From positions 62,001 to 126,000 of the forward strand of contig NZ_JAHGAJ010000008.1 of the NCBI RefSeq assembly GCF_030248535.1: a stretch of 64,000 nt of DNA, in the 5' to 3' direction. The DNA is from Vibrio sp. D404a. Lineage in GTDB: Bacteria; Pseudomonadota; Gammaproteobacteria; Enterobacterales; Vibrionaceae. Positions 16,422-25,536 of this stretch are shown in pieces (the first letter of the stretch is position 1; each line of letters begins with the position of its first letter). Both the position numbers and the translations under genes were made by a program. The notes under the pieces were generated by a model. That model made no database searches. It was not told the DNA's origin and saw only the letters and a program-made list of their open reading frames with translations.

Positions 16422-17981
16422 ATGAGTGCTCAACAACAAAATACAAAAAATGGTTCATCCTCCACGTTAGATATGATCGTGATCGGTGGTGGTATTAATG
16501 GTGCTGGTATCGCTGCAGATGCTGCGGGACGTGGGCTGTCTGTCGGACTTTACGAAGCCAACGATTACGCATCAGCAACGTCATCTGCAAGCTCAAAGCT
16601 TATTCATGGTGGGTTGCGCTACCTAGAACACTACGAGTTTCGTTTAGTGTCAGAAGCCCTTGCCGAGCGTGAAGTCCTGCTACGGAAAGCGCCACACATT
16701 GCACAGCCAATGCGTTTTCGTTTACCGCATCGCCCATTCTTGCGCCCAGCGTGGATGATTCGCTGTGGCCTATTCCTTTACGATAACTTGGGTAAACGAA
16801 CCACACTTCCAGCAAGTAAAACAGTTAACCTAGCGCAATCAGGCCTACTGAAACCTGAAATGAAAGTCGGTTTCGAATACTCAGACTGCTGGGTAGATGA
16901 TGCTCGAATGGTATTGCTGAATGTACTTGCAGCGAAAGAAAATGGCGCCGAAACGCGTAACTACTGTCGCGTGGAAGCAGCACGCAGAGAAGGCGGTGTA
17001 TGGGTCGTAACGATCCGCGACGTAATGACAGATCAAACATTCGAACGTAAAGCAAAATCCCTAGTAAATGCAGCGGGTCCTTGGGTTAAACAGTTCTTTG
17101 ATAATGGTCTGGAACAAGCATCACCACGTAACATCCGTTTGATCAAGGGTTCACATATTGTTGTGCCACGTATTCACGATGAGCCTCAAGCGTATATTCT
17201 TCAAAACAAAGACAACCGTATCGTCTTCATGATCCCTTACCTAGACAAGTTCTCGATCATCGGTACAACAGATGTTGAGTACAAAGGCGACCCACGCGAA
17301 GTTGCAATCTCGGATGATGAAGTCGATTACCTAATCGATATTGTGAATCAACACTTTGTGAAACAGCTTTCCACAGATGACGTTGTGTGGACTTACAGCG
17401 GCGTACGACCTCTGTGTGATGATGAATCCGATTCACCTCAAGCAATCACGCGCGATTACACATTGGAACTGGATGCTGAACTTGACCAAGCGCCTTTGCT
17501 ATCTGTTTTCGGCGGTAAACTCACGACCTACCGTAAGCTTGGTGAAGCGGCGCTGAAGAAGCTAGAGCCGTTCTTGCCAAACATGGGACCAGCTTGGACA
17601 GCGACCGATACGCTACCAGGTGGCAACTTTAGCTGTAGCCGTGAACAACTGGCCGAGATGATGAACTCTAAGTACCCTTGGGCTTCAAAAGGTCTGCTGC
17701 TTCGCTACATCACTCAGTTTGGAACCAAGACATGGGATCTACTTGATGGTGCAACTTGTGAAGAAGATCTTGGTAAGAAGTTCTCTGCAGAGGCTCACGG
17801 TGTCTACCAGCGTGAAATCGATTACCTGATCACACAAGAGATGTCTCAGACTTCAGAAGACATGCTGTGGCGCCGTACCAAACTGGGCCTCTACATGAGC
17901 CAAGACGAGCAACAGATGGTGACGGATTACCTAAAGACGACACTTGAGCAAAAAGTGGTGAGCTTTTCTCAAGTGAGCTAA
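16422..17981 (+). CDS. glpD: Aerobic glycerol-3-phosphate dehydrogenase
   Basis: A 519-aa membrane-associated flavoenzyme that oxidises glycerol 3-phosphate to dihydroxyacetone phosphate and passes electrons to quinone. MIVIGGGINGAGIAADAAGR is the FAD-binding Rossmann motif, with SSASSKLIHGGLRYLEHYEF typical of GlpD; VNAAGPWVKQF and VFGGKLTTYRKLGEAALKKL are further signatures. ATG is preceded by GAGG. It completes the pathway begun by glpF and glpK and has its own regulated promoter and terminator. Confidence 0.97.
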   Translation: MSAQQQNTKNGSSSTLDMIVIGGGINGAGIAADAAGRGLSVGLYEANDYASATSSASSKLIHGGLRYLEHYEFRLVSEALAEREVLLRKAPHIAQPMRFRLPHRPFLRPAWMIRCGLFLYDNLGKRTTLPASKTVNLAQSGLLKPEMKVGFEYSDCWVDDARMVLLNVLAAKENGAETRNYCRVEAARREGGVWVVTIRDVMTDQTFERKAKSLVNAAGPWVKQFFDNGLEQASPRNIRLIKGSHIVVPRIHDEPQAYILQNKDNRIVFMIPYLDKFSIIGTTDVEYKGDPREVAISDDEVDYLIDIVNQHFVKQLSTDDVVWTYSGVRPLCDDESDSPQAITRDYTLELDAELDQAPLLSVFGGKLTTYRKLGEAALKKLEPFLPNMGPAWTATDTLPGGNFSCSREQLAEMMNSKYPWASKGLLLRYITQFGTKTWDLLDGATCEEDLGKKFSAEAHGVYQREIDYLITQEMSQTSEDMLWRRTKLGLYMSQDEQQMVTDYLKTTLEQKVVSFSQVS

Positions 17982-18006
17982 CAGCACCTAGCTAATTCGA
18001 GCAACC

Positions 18007-18040
18007 AAAAGCTTAGTCGTCCCTCCGACTAAGCTTTTTT
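18007..18040 (+). terminator. Rho-independent terminator after glpD
   Basis: Thirteen-base stem AAAAGCTTAGTCG/CGACTAAGCTTTT with a short loop and a T-run. Confidence 0.93.
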
Positions 18041-18176
18041 ATTTTCAACGAAATCTAAAGAGTGTTTTCACCAGCCCGTTAATTATCACCATTTCAAAAC
18101 CTTGCTATGCTTTATCTCAACGAAACCAAACACATAAACGCTTGCTCACTCAGCGTTTCAATAAGGAATAGATACC

Positions 18177-18986
18177 ATGCAAAAAGTTATTCTGATTACA
18201 GGCGCTACTGATGGCATTGGCTTTGAAACAGCAAAAACACTGGTTGAACAAGGTCATCACGTTTTGTTGCACGGTCGCAATCCACAAAAATTAAAAGACG
18301 TTGAACAAAAGCTCGCGAACATTTCAGACACAGCAAAGATTGAAAGCTATGTGGCGGATTTATCGATATTGGCGGACGTAGAAGCCTTGGCGAGCAAGGT
18401 ATTGGCAGAGCAGTCTAAACTCGACGTGCTGATTAATAATGCGGGTGTCTTCAACACGTCAAACCCAATCACTTCAGATGATTTGGATGTGCGCTTTGTG
18501 GTCAATACTCTCGCACCATATCACCTAACTAAGCGATTACTACCACTGTTGGACAGCTCAAGCCGAGTGGTGAACCTATCTTCTGCAGCTCAAGCGCCGG
18601 TGAGTATTGATGCGCTAGAAGGTCGTAAACCACTGTCAGATGGAGAAGCCTATGCACAAAGTAAGCTCGCTATCACTATGTGGACTCGCGAAATGGCAAA
18701 CGAGTTAGCAGGCGTTGGTCCTATGGTTGTGGCGGTGAATCCGGCATCACTACTTGGTAGTAAAATGGTAAAAGATGCCTACGGAATTGCGGGCGGTGAC
18801 TTAAGCATTGGCTCGGATATCTTGGTACGCGCATCGCTATCCGATGAGTTTGCGAACGCTCATGGCAAATATTTCGATAACGATAATGAGGTATTTGCAA
18901 ACCCACATCCAGATGCAACTCGTGGTAACAAGTCACAATTGGTTATTGAATCGATTGAACGCACTCTTGCTGAAAAGCTTGCTTAA
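18177..18986 (+). CDS. Short-chain dehydrogenase/reductase (copy 1)
   Basis: A 269-aa classical SDR: TGATDGIG cofactor loop at the N-terminus, NNAGVFN, catalytic Ser in NLSSAAQAP and the YAQSK active-site Tyr/Lys. It resembles retinol-dehydrogenase-like SDRs; the substrate is unknown. A close paralogue sits at 61716-62528 with the same ends and the same NPASxLGSK and KYFDND/QYFDND blocks. It stands alone, with a terminator shared with the convergent LysR gene. Confidence 0.88.
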   Translation: MQKVILITGATDGIGFETAKTLVEQGHHVLLHGRNPQKLKDVEQKLANISDTAKIESYVADLSILADVEALASKVLAEQSKLDVLINNAGVFNTSNPITSDDLDVRFVVNTLAPYHLTKRLLPLLDSSSRVVNLSSAAQAPVSIDALEGRKPLSDGEAYAQSKLAITMWTREMANELAGVGPMVVAVNPASLLGSKMVKDAYGIAGGDLSIGSDILVRASLSDEFANAHGKYFDNDNEVFANPHPDATRGNKSQLVIESIERTLAEKLA

Positions 18987-19019
18987 TCCAGTCATCAATT
19001 AATCACCTACAGATACTAC

Positions 19020-19045
19020 AAAGCCCGCTATGATGCGGGCTTTTT
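19020..19045. terminator. Bidirectional terminator between SDR and LysR genes
   Basis: Stem AAAGCCCGC/GCGGGCTTT with T-runs in the plus direction and A-rich sequence usable from the other strand, between convergent genes. Confidence 0.85.
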
Positions 19046-19057
19046 ACTGCTCTAAAC

Positions 19058-19951
19058 TCAATTGTCCCAGTATGGTGGCGTTCCATAATGTTCCGAGAAG
19101 TAGTCAATAAAGGCTCTGACCTTTGGAGCCAGTAACCGCGAACTTGGGTACACCGCCCAGATAGAAGGCTCTGATGTTAATGGGTAATCATCGAGCACCC
19201 GAATCAGTTCACCACTTTTTAGCTTATCGTAAACACACCATGTTGAGGCAATGGCTAGACCAATTCCGCCAATAGCAGCATCTCTCAAAGCCTCACCATT
19301 ATCAGTACGAAATGGACCATTCGCTTTTACGGTGACAGGCCCTGTCTCAGTCTGAAACGTCCAGTTCTCAAGCCCAATCAAACTATTACATTGATGATCG
19401 TTTAAGTCTTGTGGAGTGACTGGCTTACCATATTTGATTAGGTAATCAGGAGAGGCACAGATAATACGGTCATCCGGCGCAAGCTTTCGAGCAATCAAAG
19501 AAGAGTCTTTGAGTTCGGAGATTCGAATTGCGATATCGAAACCTCCCTCAACCATGTCCACCACTGTATCAGACAACCTCAAGTCAACCTTAAGCCCCGG
19601 ATAAGCTTCCATAAAGCCCGACAGAGCCGGAACCAGATGTAGGCGACCAAATGACGCCGATGCCGTCACCCTGAGTGTACCTGTTGGAGAATCACTGCCT
19701 ACTCCAATTGCCGAGCGAGCCGCATCGACGCTAGACAGCACCTCTTCTGCATGGGGCAGAAACGCTTGCCCCTCTTCGGTCAAAGAGACTTTACGGGTGG
19801 TACGATGCACCAAGCGCACACCCAAATTGTCTTCAAGCTTGCTAATGTGCGAGCTTGCAACCGCTGGTGACAGCCCTAGCTCTTGCCCCGCCATGCTGAT
19901 GTTATGAGTGGAAGCTAAACGAACAAACAATTTCAGGTGTTCAATATTCAT
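19058..19951 (-). CDS. LysR-family regulator (CrgA/DhcR-like)
   Basis: A 297-aa LysR regulator with an N-terminal helix-turn-helix (STHNISMAGQELGLSPAVAS) and an effector-binding domain beginning GTLRVTASASFGRLHLVPAL, the form typical of the large subgroup that controls redox or quinone-responsive oxidoreductases. It is convergent with an SDR gene, not divergent, so its target is not obvious. The upstream 160 bp to the DUF465 gene hold no other gene. Confidence 0.85.
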   Translation of the reverse strand: MNIEHLKLFVRLASTHNISMAGQELGLSPAVASSHISKLEDNLGVRLVHRTTRKVSLTEEGQAFLPHAEEVLSSVDAARSAIGVGSDSPTGTLRVTASASFGRLHLVPALSGFMEAYPGLKVDLRLSDTVVDMVEGGFDIAIRISELKDSSLIARKLAPDDRIICASPDYLIKYGKPVTPQDLNDHQCNSLIGLENWTFQTETGPVTVKANGPFRTDNGEALRDAAIGGIGLAIASTWCVYDKLKSGELIRVLDDYPLTSEPSIWAVYPSSRLLAPKVRAFIDYFSEHYGTPPYWDN

Positions 19952-20058
19952 CTGATTACCAACAAAAACTTGAAAGTCATAATTTAATACTAATTATTAT
20001 GCTTGGTTTTCGAAGTAATACAATCTCTATACCGTACAAGTTCTGCTACTTCAGACAC

Positions 20059-20081
20059 AAAAAAAGCTCCCGAAGGAGCTT
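20059..20081 (-). terminator. Terminator after the DUF465 gene
   Basis: Minus strand: AAGCTCC-TTCG-GGAGCTT, a stable tetraloop hairpin, followed by a run of seven T residues. Confidence 0.88.
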
Positions 20082-20112
20082 AGTCATTGTGTTTGCTTTA
20101 TCACAGTCTTAG

Positions 20113-20349
20113 TTAGGCGGTTAGTCGCGCATAAAGCGAGTCTTTAAGCACTGAACGATCGTGCTTCATTTGGTGCATTTGACCATCTTCAATCGGCGAG
20201 CCGTTTAGCTCCAATTTACGAATCTCTTTATCTAAGTCGTTGTAGGTTTTCATGTCAGTTGCAAAGCTTTCATTCTCCTCTGCAAGCTGAGCAATTTTAT
20301 CTTTCATTTCTGGGAATTCATGAACAAGTGAGTGGTTTTCACCTAGCAT
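20113..20349 (-). CDS. YdcH-like DUF465 small coiled protein
   Basis: A 78-aa soluble protein of the DUF465/YdcH family, predicted to be two antiparallel helices. HSLVHEFPEMKDKIAQL at the N-terminus and a Lys/Asp-rich KHDRSVLKDSLYARL end are typical. Function is unknown in the family. AGAGG lies five bases before the ATG. Monocistronic with its own terminator. Confidence 0.85.
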   Translation of the reverse strand: MLGENHSLVHEFPEMKDKIAQLAEENESFATDMKTYNDLDKEIRKLELNGSPIEDGQMHQMKHDRSVLKDSLYARLTA

Positions 20350-20522
20350 AGAGACCTCTTTCCTTTTGTAGAGCCTTCAGGCTGAAATTAGAGAATGTGT
20401 CATAAATACCTTAGCAACTGAGTGCTAAAAACGATGAGATCCAGCACACAGCGTCGAACAATATTTGGACACCAATAGTATTAAATTAGACGAGAGCGAA
20501 CACGCTGCTCCCGCCTGTATCA

Positions 20523-21395
20523 TTACCAAGAATAGGTTTGAATGATGTTTTGTGCAGCCATCGGGTTGCTATCGATCGCATGATTTACGCGGGCTAAGAA
20601 TTGCTCGCGAGAATCCAACAAGTAGCCTTTTTGAGGAACAATATTGTTGCCATGATCGCCCCAGTAGAAGGTATCTATCTCTAGGTTTTCGAGTAGATAT
20701 TTCTCTTCTTCAAGTATCTGCAATTGTGTCGGCATAATGAAGGTGCCGTCTTTAACCTCTTGCTCCATCACGGTTCCCGGTTGAATCGCAAGAGCCATAG
20801 GTGCGATATGTTCCGGTTTAGTGATATTCAAAATGCGCGTAGTCTCGATGATGTGTTCTTTAGAGCGTTCACGGCCACCTAAGCCAAAGATGAACGACAA
20901 CAACACTTCAATACCCGCTTCTTTCGCCATCGCCATGCCTTCTATTGCCTGCTCTTGGCTCATGCGTTTTTTAATGCGGTCGAGCACCACAGGGTCACCT
21001 GATTCTAAGCCGCAATAAGCCATATCAAGGCCAGCACTCTTCAGCTCTTTAAGCTCAGCCACACTCTTACGACGAAAATCATTCAAGCCACTATATAAAG
21101 AGATTCTTTGGCTCTCAGGAAACGTCTGCTTGAGTTTAGTCAGCACCTTCAACAGGTAGTCAGTACGCGCTGCCATTACGTTGCCATCTGTTAAGAAGAT
21201 AGACTCAACGTATGGGTATATCTGACGCGCTTCTTCAATATCTTTGAACACATCTTCGATATCACGCACCTTAAAGCGTTTGTCATCAAACATGCTACAG
21301 AACGTACAGGTATTAATGCTGCATCCCAGTGTGGTTTGAATCAGAATGCTGCGAGCCTCAATCCAAGGGCGGTATACTTTTCCCTCATATTGCAT
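20523..21395 (-). CDS. Radical SAM enzyme of unknown substrate
   Basis: A 290-aa radical SAM protein. The [4Fe-4S] cluster motif is CSINTCTFC (C-x4-C-x2-C spacing, near residues 25-33), with FLTDGNVMA, YCGLESG and a GLGGRERSKEHI region of the Elp3/MiaB-like barrel following. Proteins of this type with CSxNxCTFC are widespread, mostly uncharacterised and lack extra cluster domains. It stands alone. Nothing in the context identifies the substrate. Confidence 0.82.
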   Translation of the reverse strand: MQYEGKVYRPWIEARSILIQTTLGCSINTCTFCSMFDDKRFKVRDIEDVFKDIEEARQIYPYVESIFLTDGNVMAARTDYLLKVLTKLKQTFPESQRISLYSGLNDFRRKSVAELKELKSAGLDMAYCGLESGDPVVLDRIKKRMSQEQAIEGMAMAKEAGIEVLLSFIFGLGGRERSKEHIIETTRILNITKPEHIAPMALAIQPGTVMEQEVKDGTFIMPTQLQILEEEKYLLENLEIDTFYWGDHGNNIVPQKGYLLDSREQFLARVNHAIDSNPMAAQNIIQTYSW

Positions 21396-21522
21396 AGTGG
21401 TGTCTCCCGTTGCGCGCTCTGGTTATTGCCCAATTGGCGGAGCGCTGTTTTGTTGAGGGAGAGTTTAACGACATAGGAAAGCGTTGATAATAGGTGCAGA
21501 TATAGAATCAGTTTATACATTT

Positions 21523-21558
21523 AAAATAAAATGCCCTCACAAAATCGAGAGGGCATTT
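21523..21558 (-). terminator. Terminator after the small lipoprotein gene
   Basis: Stem AAATGCCCTC/GAGGGCATTT with a ten-base loop; on the minus strand it is followed by TATTTTAAA. Confidence 0.8.
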
Positions 21559-21590
21559 ATGTACTGCAACTAGAAAGGCTAGTGAAAAAG

Positions 21591-21707
21591 TTAGTGATCG
21601 CAGCCACCACCGTGTTCCCAATGATAGCTGTCGTCAGATGATGACGAACCTGTCGATTGACAGCCCACGGCAAAGAGTAAGGTTAGAGAAAGCAAAAACC
21701 ATTTCAT
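21591..21707 (-). CDS. Small lipoprotein, 38 aa, His/Gly/Cys-rich end
   Basis: A short frame supported by a strong GGAGG seven bases before the ATG and a terminator just after the stop. The product has a typical lipoprotein signal (MKWFLLSLTLLFAVG) with the lipid-anchored Cys at position 16, a Ser/Asp linker and the end SYHWEHGGGCDH. The mature peptide would be only 23 residues, anchored to a membrane. The cluster of four His/Cys/Asp ligand types at the end could bind a metal; that is inference. No family is recognised. Confidence 0.75.
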   Translation of the reverse strand: MKWFLLSLTLLFAVGCQSTGSSSSDDSYHWEHGGGCDH

Positions 21708-21827
21708 AATTTGACCTCCGTTTTCATTCCATAGATTTCGATGAAACATGTAAATCATAGACTCCATCTATAACCGACCCAACTAATCAAAGAAAACTTT
21801 CAGCCTTACCACAGAAGTTTAAATGGA

Positions 21828-22214
21828 CTAACCTTTAGACTCATATAAGTCCGTTGGAACTTCGGTTTCACAACGCTCAAGATCATAATCTTGCGTTGTT
21901 CCGCTGTTACCTTGGAATCTCATACGCACGATCATACCTCGGTCTACGAACCAGCGAAGATCTTCGCAAGAAAAGCGGTAGCTCAACTCCATAATATGCG
22001 CTGTCGCCCATCTAGAATTGCCCGGCAGTGACTCAACGTAATAAATCACGCCATTTTCCGTAATCGTAATTCCTTTTACATCACTTAGGTGCTCGATTGC
22101 GGTATCAATCGTTTTCTGGTCAGCTGTTGGTTGCAACTCTTCAATTGGAACTGTCAAACAACCAGAGAGTGCCGTTACAGCCAGAGAAGCCAATAACATA
22201 GATTTAAGTTTCAT
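21828..22214 (-). CDS. Predicted lipoprotein of unknown function
   Basis: A 128-aa protein with a signal peptide and lipobox LSGC, so lipid-anchored in the outer or inner membrane. The mature part contains two further cysteines that could form a disulfide (FSCEDLRW and LERCETEV). No known domain is recognised. The frame opens four codons earlier at 22226; ATG at 22214 has a better upstream GAG and the shorter, more usual signal (MKLKSMLLASL). Between this gene and the small lipoprotein gene nothing else is visible. Confidence 0.7.
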   Translation of the reverse strand: MKLKSMLLASLAVTALSGCLTVPIEELQPTADQKTIDTAIEHLSDVKGITITENGVIYYVESLPGNSRWATAHIMELSYRFSCEDLRWFVDRGMIVRMRFQGNSGTTQDYDLERCETEVPTDLYESKG

Positions 22215-22226
22215 TTTTATTCTCAT

Positions 22227-22555
22227 TCAATTACATAGCCAAAATAACACTAGCCCGCAATTCTATTCATGAGGCAAATAAATGTGTACAGCCATAGCTA
22301 CAAATTTATAAAAGATGTGATATAGAGTGCTTATTCAACTTAATTTTGAAGCTCATTAAACAAAAAGCTACAGGCGTCCAACTCGTAAAAGTGACATTAG
22401 CAACCTTATGAAATGTATAGTTTTTTACTTATCCTTCATCTTTCAGGGAATGATTGGCACGATCAGATAGATAGTTGTCGTGATCGGATGTCACCTAAAT
22501 CAACGGGGAGCCTAATATATAGACACACCACGAGATAACGACATAGGGTAGCATC
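22227..22555. other. Intergenic region upstream of the SDR-AraC pair
   Basis: About 330 bp between divergent genes with no coding frame. An inverted repeat CGATCA (22460-22465)/TGATCG (22481-22486) lies about 70 bp before the SDR start and could be a regulator site, possibly for the AraC protein encoded downstream. TAATATATAG at about 22514 is a plausible -10 region. Confidence 0.4.
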
Positions 22556-23332
22556 ATGACACAGACAGTACTTATTACAGGCGCATCAAACGGCATCGGT
22601 CTAGAGCTTGCGAAAATACACGCAGAAAAAGGGCAAAACCTAGTGATTGTAGCGCGCTCAAAAGACAAGCTAGACGCACTGAAAAATGAACTAGAAGCAG
22701 CACACGCTATTCAGGTTGACGTGATTGCTACTGACCTTTCTTTACCGGAATCAGCGCAACAAGTGTTTGAACTTACTGAAGCGAAAGGACTTCAAATCGA
22801 TACTCTCATTAACAATGCTGGGTTTGGCGGTCATGGAACATTTGCACAGCGTGCTCTCACTGATGAGCAAGCGATGATGCAAGTCAATATGGTGACATTA
22901 ACCAACCTAACCCACCTTTACCTACAGGGCATGATTGAGCGCAACTACGGCCAAATTCTCAATGTATCTTCAACGGCTTCATTTATGCCGGGGCCATTAC
23001 AAGCGGTTTACTACGCAACTAAGGCTTATGTCACGTCATTTAGCCAAGCAATTGCCGAAGAGGTCAAAGAGCACAACATCAGTGTCACAGCACTTTGCCC
23101 GGGAGCAGTGGATACTGGTTTTGTAAAAGCAGGCAACCTTGACGGCGTCGAGATCTGGAAAAACGCTAAGTCAGCCCGCTCAGTTGCAGAGTGTGGTTAT
23201 CAAGCGATGCAAAAACGTGAGCTCGTTGCTTTCAATGAGGCACCGCTTAAATTTATGATTAATTGGATTATCCCTCTTTTGCCACGTAAGACCGCGCTTA
23301 AGCTTTCTCGTCAAGCGATGGAAAAGAACTAA
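22556..23332 (+). CDS. Short-chain dehydrogenase/reductase
   Basis: A 258-aa SDR of the DltE/YqjQ type: TGASNGIG cofactor loop, INNAGFGGHG, catalytic Ser in NVSSTASFMPGP and YYATKAY with the Tyr/Lys pair. The product is cytoplasmic and probably NADPH-dependent; the substrate is unknown. The start follows AGGGTAGCATC. An AraC-family gene follows 26 bp later, so the two are probably one operon. Confidence 0.87.
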   Translation: MTQTVLITGASNGIGLELAKIHAEKGQNLVIVARSKDKLDALKNELEAAHAIQVDVIATDLSLPESAQQVFELTEAKGLQIDTLINNAGFGGHGTFAQRALTDEQAMMQVNMVTLTNLTHLYLQGMIERNYGQILNVSSTASFMPGPLQAVYYATKAYVTSFSQAIAEEVKEHNISVTALCPGAVDTGFVKAGNLDGVEIWKNAKSARSVAECGYQAMQKRELVAFNEAPLKFMINWIIPLLPRKTALKLSRQAMEKN

Positions 23333-23358
23333 ACCAATTTTAAAGTGAGGCAAAAGAG

Positions 23359-24345
23359 ATGAAGCGAGCCAGTAAGTTCATTATTCCACCGAATTGGAAA
23401 GTACTTTTTAATGACCTTGGCCTAGACGTAGACGAGATACTGGCTCATGCAGGCCTCCCACAAGGGCTATTCGACCAGCAGAAGGTACAGCTCACACCAG
23501 CGCAGTACTTCCAGATCTGGCATGGTATTGAAGCTGCCTCAAAGAGCATTGAAATACCATTGCTATTGGCCGATGTTCTGAGTTTTGAGTCGTGCGATGT
23601 ACCGATTTATGCTGCGATGTGCAGTGATAATCTGAACGCAGCATTAGTCCGTCTGCGCGACTACAAGCCGCTGATTGGGCCGCTCATCCTCGATATCGAA
23701 ACTGATGACTTTGCCACGCAACTTACTTTCGGGTGCTACGGTCATGAAGGGAAACTACCGAAAAACCTCAATCTCACCGAAATGGTTTTCATGACCCAGT
23801 TGGCTCGAATGGCCACTCGAAAGCACATTCAGCCTATAGTTGTCATACTGCCCGAATTACCCAACCAACTTGATGCGTACGAGGCGTATTTTGGTTGTGA
23901 AGTGAAGCGAGGGGAACAGGCTCAGATTCGCTTTAGAGCTATAGATGCACAAGCGCCTTTTTTGACGAACAATCAGGCGATGCTCAATATGTTTGATAAT
24001 GAATTAAAACAGAGACTTGAAGCTCAACTGGCAGAGAGTACCACGCTCGACCGCGTCTCAACCGTCTTGATTGGCTCGTTACCTCAAGGGGAAAGCAGCA
24101 TCGAATATGTGGCTAATCAACTTGCGATGAGCAAACGCACGCTACAAAGAAAGCTTTCTGACGAGAACTACAGCTATCAATGGGTGTTGAAAAAAGTGCG
24201 CCAAGAGCTTGCCGACTACTACTTACAACAGACTCAGCTTCCGATTATTGAGGTTTCATTCCTGCTTGGTTTTCAAGAGATGAATTCATTTATTCGCGCT
24301 TACAGCAGTTGGACAGGAACAACCCCAAGCCAAGTTCGAGGCTAA
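23359..24345 (+). CDS. AraC-family regulator (OruR/ArgR-like)
   Basis: A 328-aa regulator: an N-terminal effector region of the arabinose-binding-like PF12625 type (about 20-200) and a C-terminal double helix-turn-helix (about 235-328) with SKRTLQRKLSDENYSYQWVL and the second-helix signature VSFLLGFQEMNSFIRAYSSWTGTTPSQVR. It is translationally close to the upstream SDR and likely controls that operon, perhaps in response to a hydrophobic metabolite. Confidence 0.88.
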   Translation: MKRASKFIIPPNWKVLFNDLGLDVDEILAHAGLPQGLFDQQKVQLTPAQYFQIWHGIEAASKSIEIPLLLADVLSFESCDVPIYAAMCSDNLNAALVRLRDYKPLIGPLILDIETDDFATQLTFGCYGHEGKLPKNLNLTEMVFMTQLARMATRKHIQPIVVILPELPNQLDAYEAYFGCEVKRGEQAQIRFRAIDAQAPFLTNNQAMLNMFDNELKQRLEAQLAESTTLDRVSTVLIGSLPQGESSIEYVANQLAMSKRTLQRKLSDENYSYQWVLKKVRQELADYYLQQTQLPIIEVSFLLGFQEMNSFIRAYSSWTGTTPSQVRG

Positions 24346-24371
24346 CGCACGTTCCTTTATGAATTGCTCAT

Positions 24372-24398
24372 AAAAAATGGGATAGCCATCTATCCCAT
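24372..24398 (-). terminator. Terminator after the HAD phosphatase gene
   Basis: Minus strand: ATGGGATA/TATCCCAT hairpin followed by six T residues, between convergent genes. Confidence 0.85.
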
Positions 24399-24411
24399 CT
24401 TAAGAACACCA

Positions 24412-25395
24412 TCAGTAGACTTGGCACCAATCTGACTTCATGTCGATCAAGACCCATTCATCACGCTGATTCGCCTCATCAAGTGCTTTATCTAATTTAC
24501 CAACATGAGACTCGCGATCGTACTGCCACTCTCGCTCAGCATCGGTGTGATGAACAATCATAGCCATTGAATTTGGTTGGCTGGTTGCCCATTGCATCAT
24601 CGCTTGGTCACCGTCTGAATTACCCACAGCTAAGATTGGCTTTTTACCAATAATATGCTGAATATTCGATACTTTTCCGGCTTTATCATCAATCGTTAGG
24701 ATAGACGAATCCTTGGTCACGGTTGGCTTGCCATCGTTGTAGCTGTAATTGTATTTCAGTGCACTACCGATGATCTGCTCTGTGGGAATATTGTAAGCCT
24801 CTGGCGCCCACACTCGCATGAAGTCAACTCCGCCACCAGACACAATGTAGGTTTTAAAATTGTTATCTTGCAGATAAGTGAGCATCTCTTTCATTGGCTG
24901 ATAGGTAAGTTCGGTGTAGGCCTTATTGAAACGCTCGTCTTTGGCTGCTGCTAACCACTCATCAACGTCTTGCTGATACTGTTCCACCGTCATTCCAGAG
25001 TGGGTCGCTAAAATAAGCTTGAGTAGCCCTTCTTCTCCGCTCGATAACACGCTTTTAATGTCATCTGCGAGCACAGATTTAAACGGCTCTTCCGTTTTCC
25101 ACTCTGGATGCGCAGGCGCCATCTCTTTAACTCGATCCAGCGCGAACGCTAGTTGAAAGTAATACGGTTTTTCAGACCAAAGCGTACCATCGTTATCGAA
25201 CACTGCGATACGATCTTCCACTTCCACATAGGTATCAGCCTGTTTATCATTCGTTTGCTCGACAAATTTAACAATGGCGGATTTACTCGGGCTATCCTTC
25301 CACGAGGGCAGCAGTGATGAATCACAATCTTTGGCAAAAGATGAAAAAGAGAGGCTGGATAAAATAGCGACTGACAGACAAGTAAGTTTCTTCAT
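24412..25395 (-). CDS. Exported HAD-superfamily phosphatase
   Basis: A 327-aa protein with a signal peptide (MKKLTCLSVAILSSLSFSSFA) and then a haloacid-dehalogenase domain. FDNDGTLW holds the nucleophile Asp67 and general acid Asp69, YIVSGGG is motif II and VGNSDGDQAMM is motif IV with the metal-binding aspartates. It resembles phosphoserine-phosphatase-like secreted HADs; the substrate is unknown. ATG at 25395 gives the normal signal peptide; the frame starts four codons earlier. Four mature cysteines could form disulfides. Confidence 0.83.
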   Translation of the reverse strand: MKKLTCLSVAILSSLSFSSFAKDCDSSLLPSWKDSPSKSAIVKFVEQTNDKQADTYVEVEDRIAVFDNDGTLWSEKPYYFQLAFALDRVKEMAPAHPEWKTEEPFKSVLADDIKSVLSSGEEGLLKLILATHSGMTVEQYQQDVDEWLAAAKDERFNKAYTELTYQPMKEMLTYLQDNNFKTYIVSGGGVDFMRVWAPEAYNIPTEQIIGSALKYNYSYNDGKPTVTKDSSILTIDDKAGKVSNIQHIIGKKPILAVGNSDGDQAMMQWATSQPNSMAMIVHHTDAEREWQYDRESHVGKLDKALDEANQRDEWVLIDMKSDWCQVY

Positions 25396-25536
25396 AGCAA
25401 CGACCATGTTATTGATAAATTGTAGGGTTAACTTCCATTTATCCTAGTTCGTCTACTCTAGTTTTCCACTTATGAAGGCTATAACTAACGCTCATATGCC
25501 GCAACTAATGTGTCTATTCCAGCTAGCCGACTCCCC

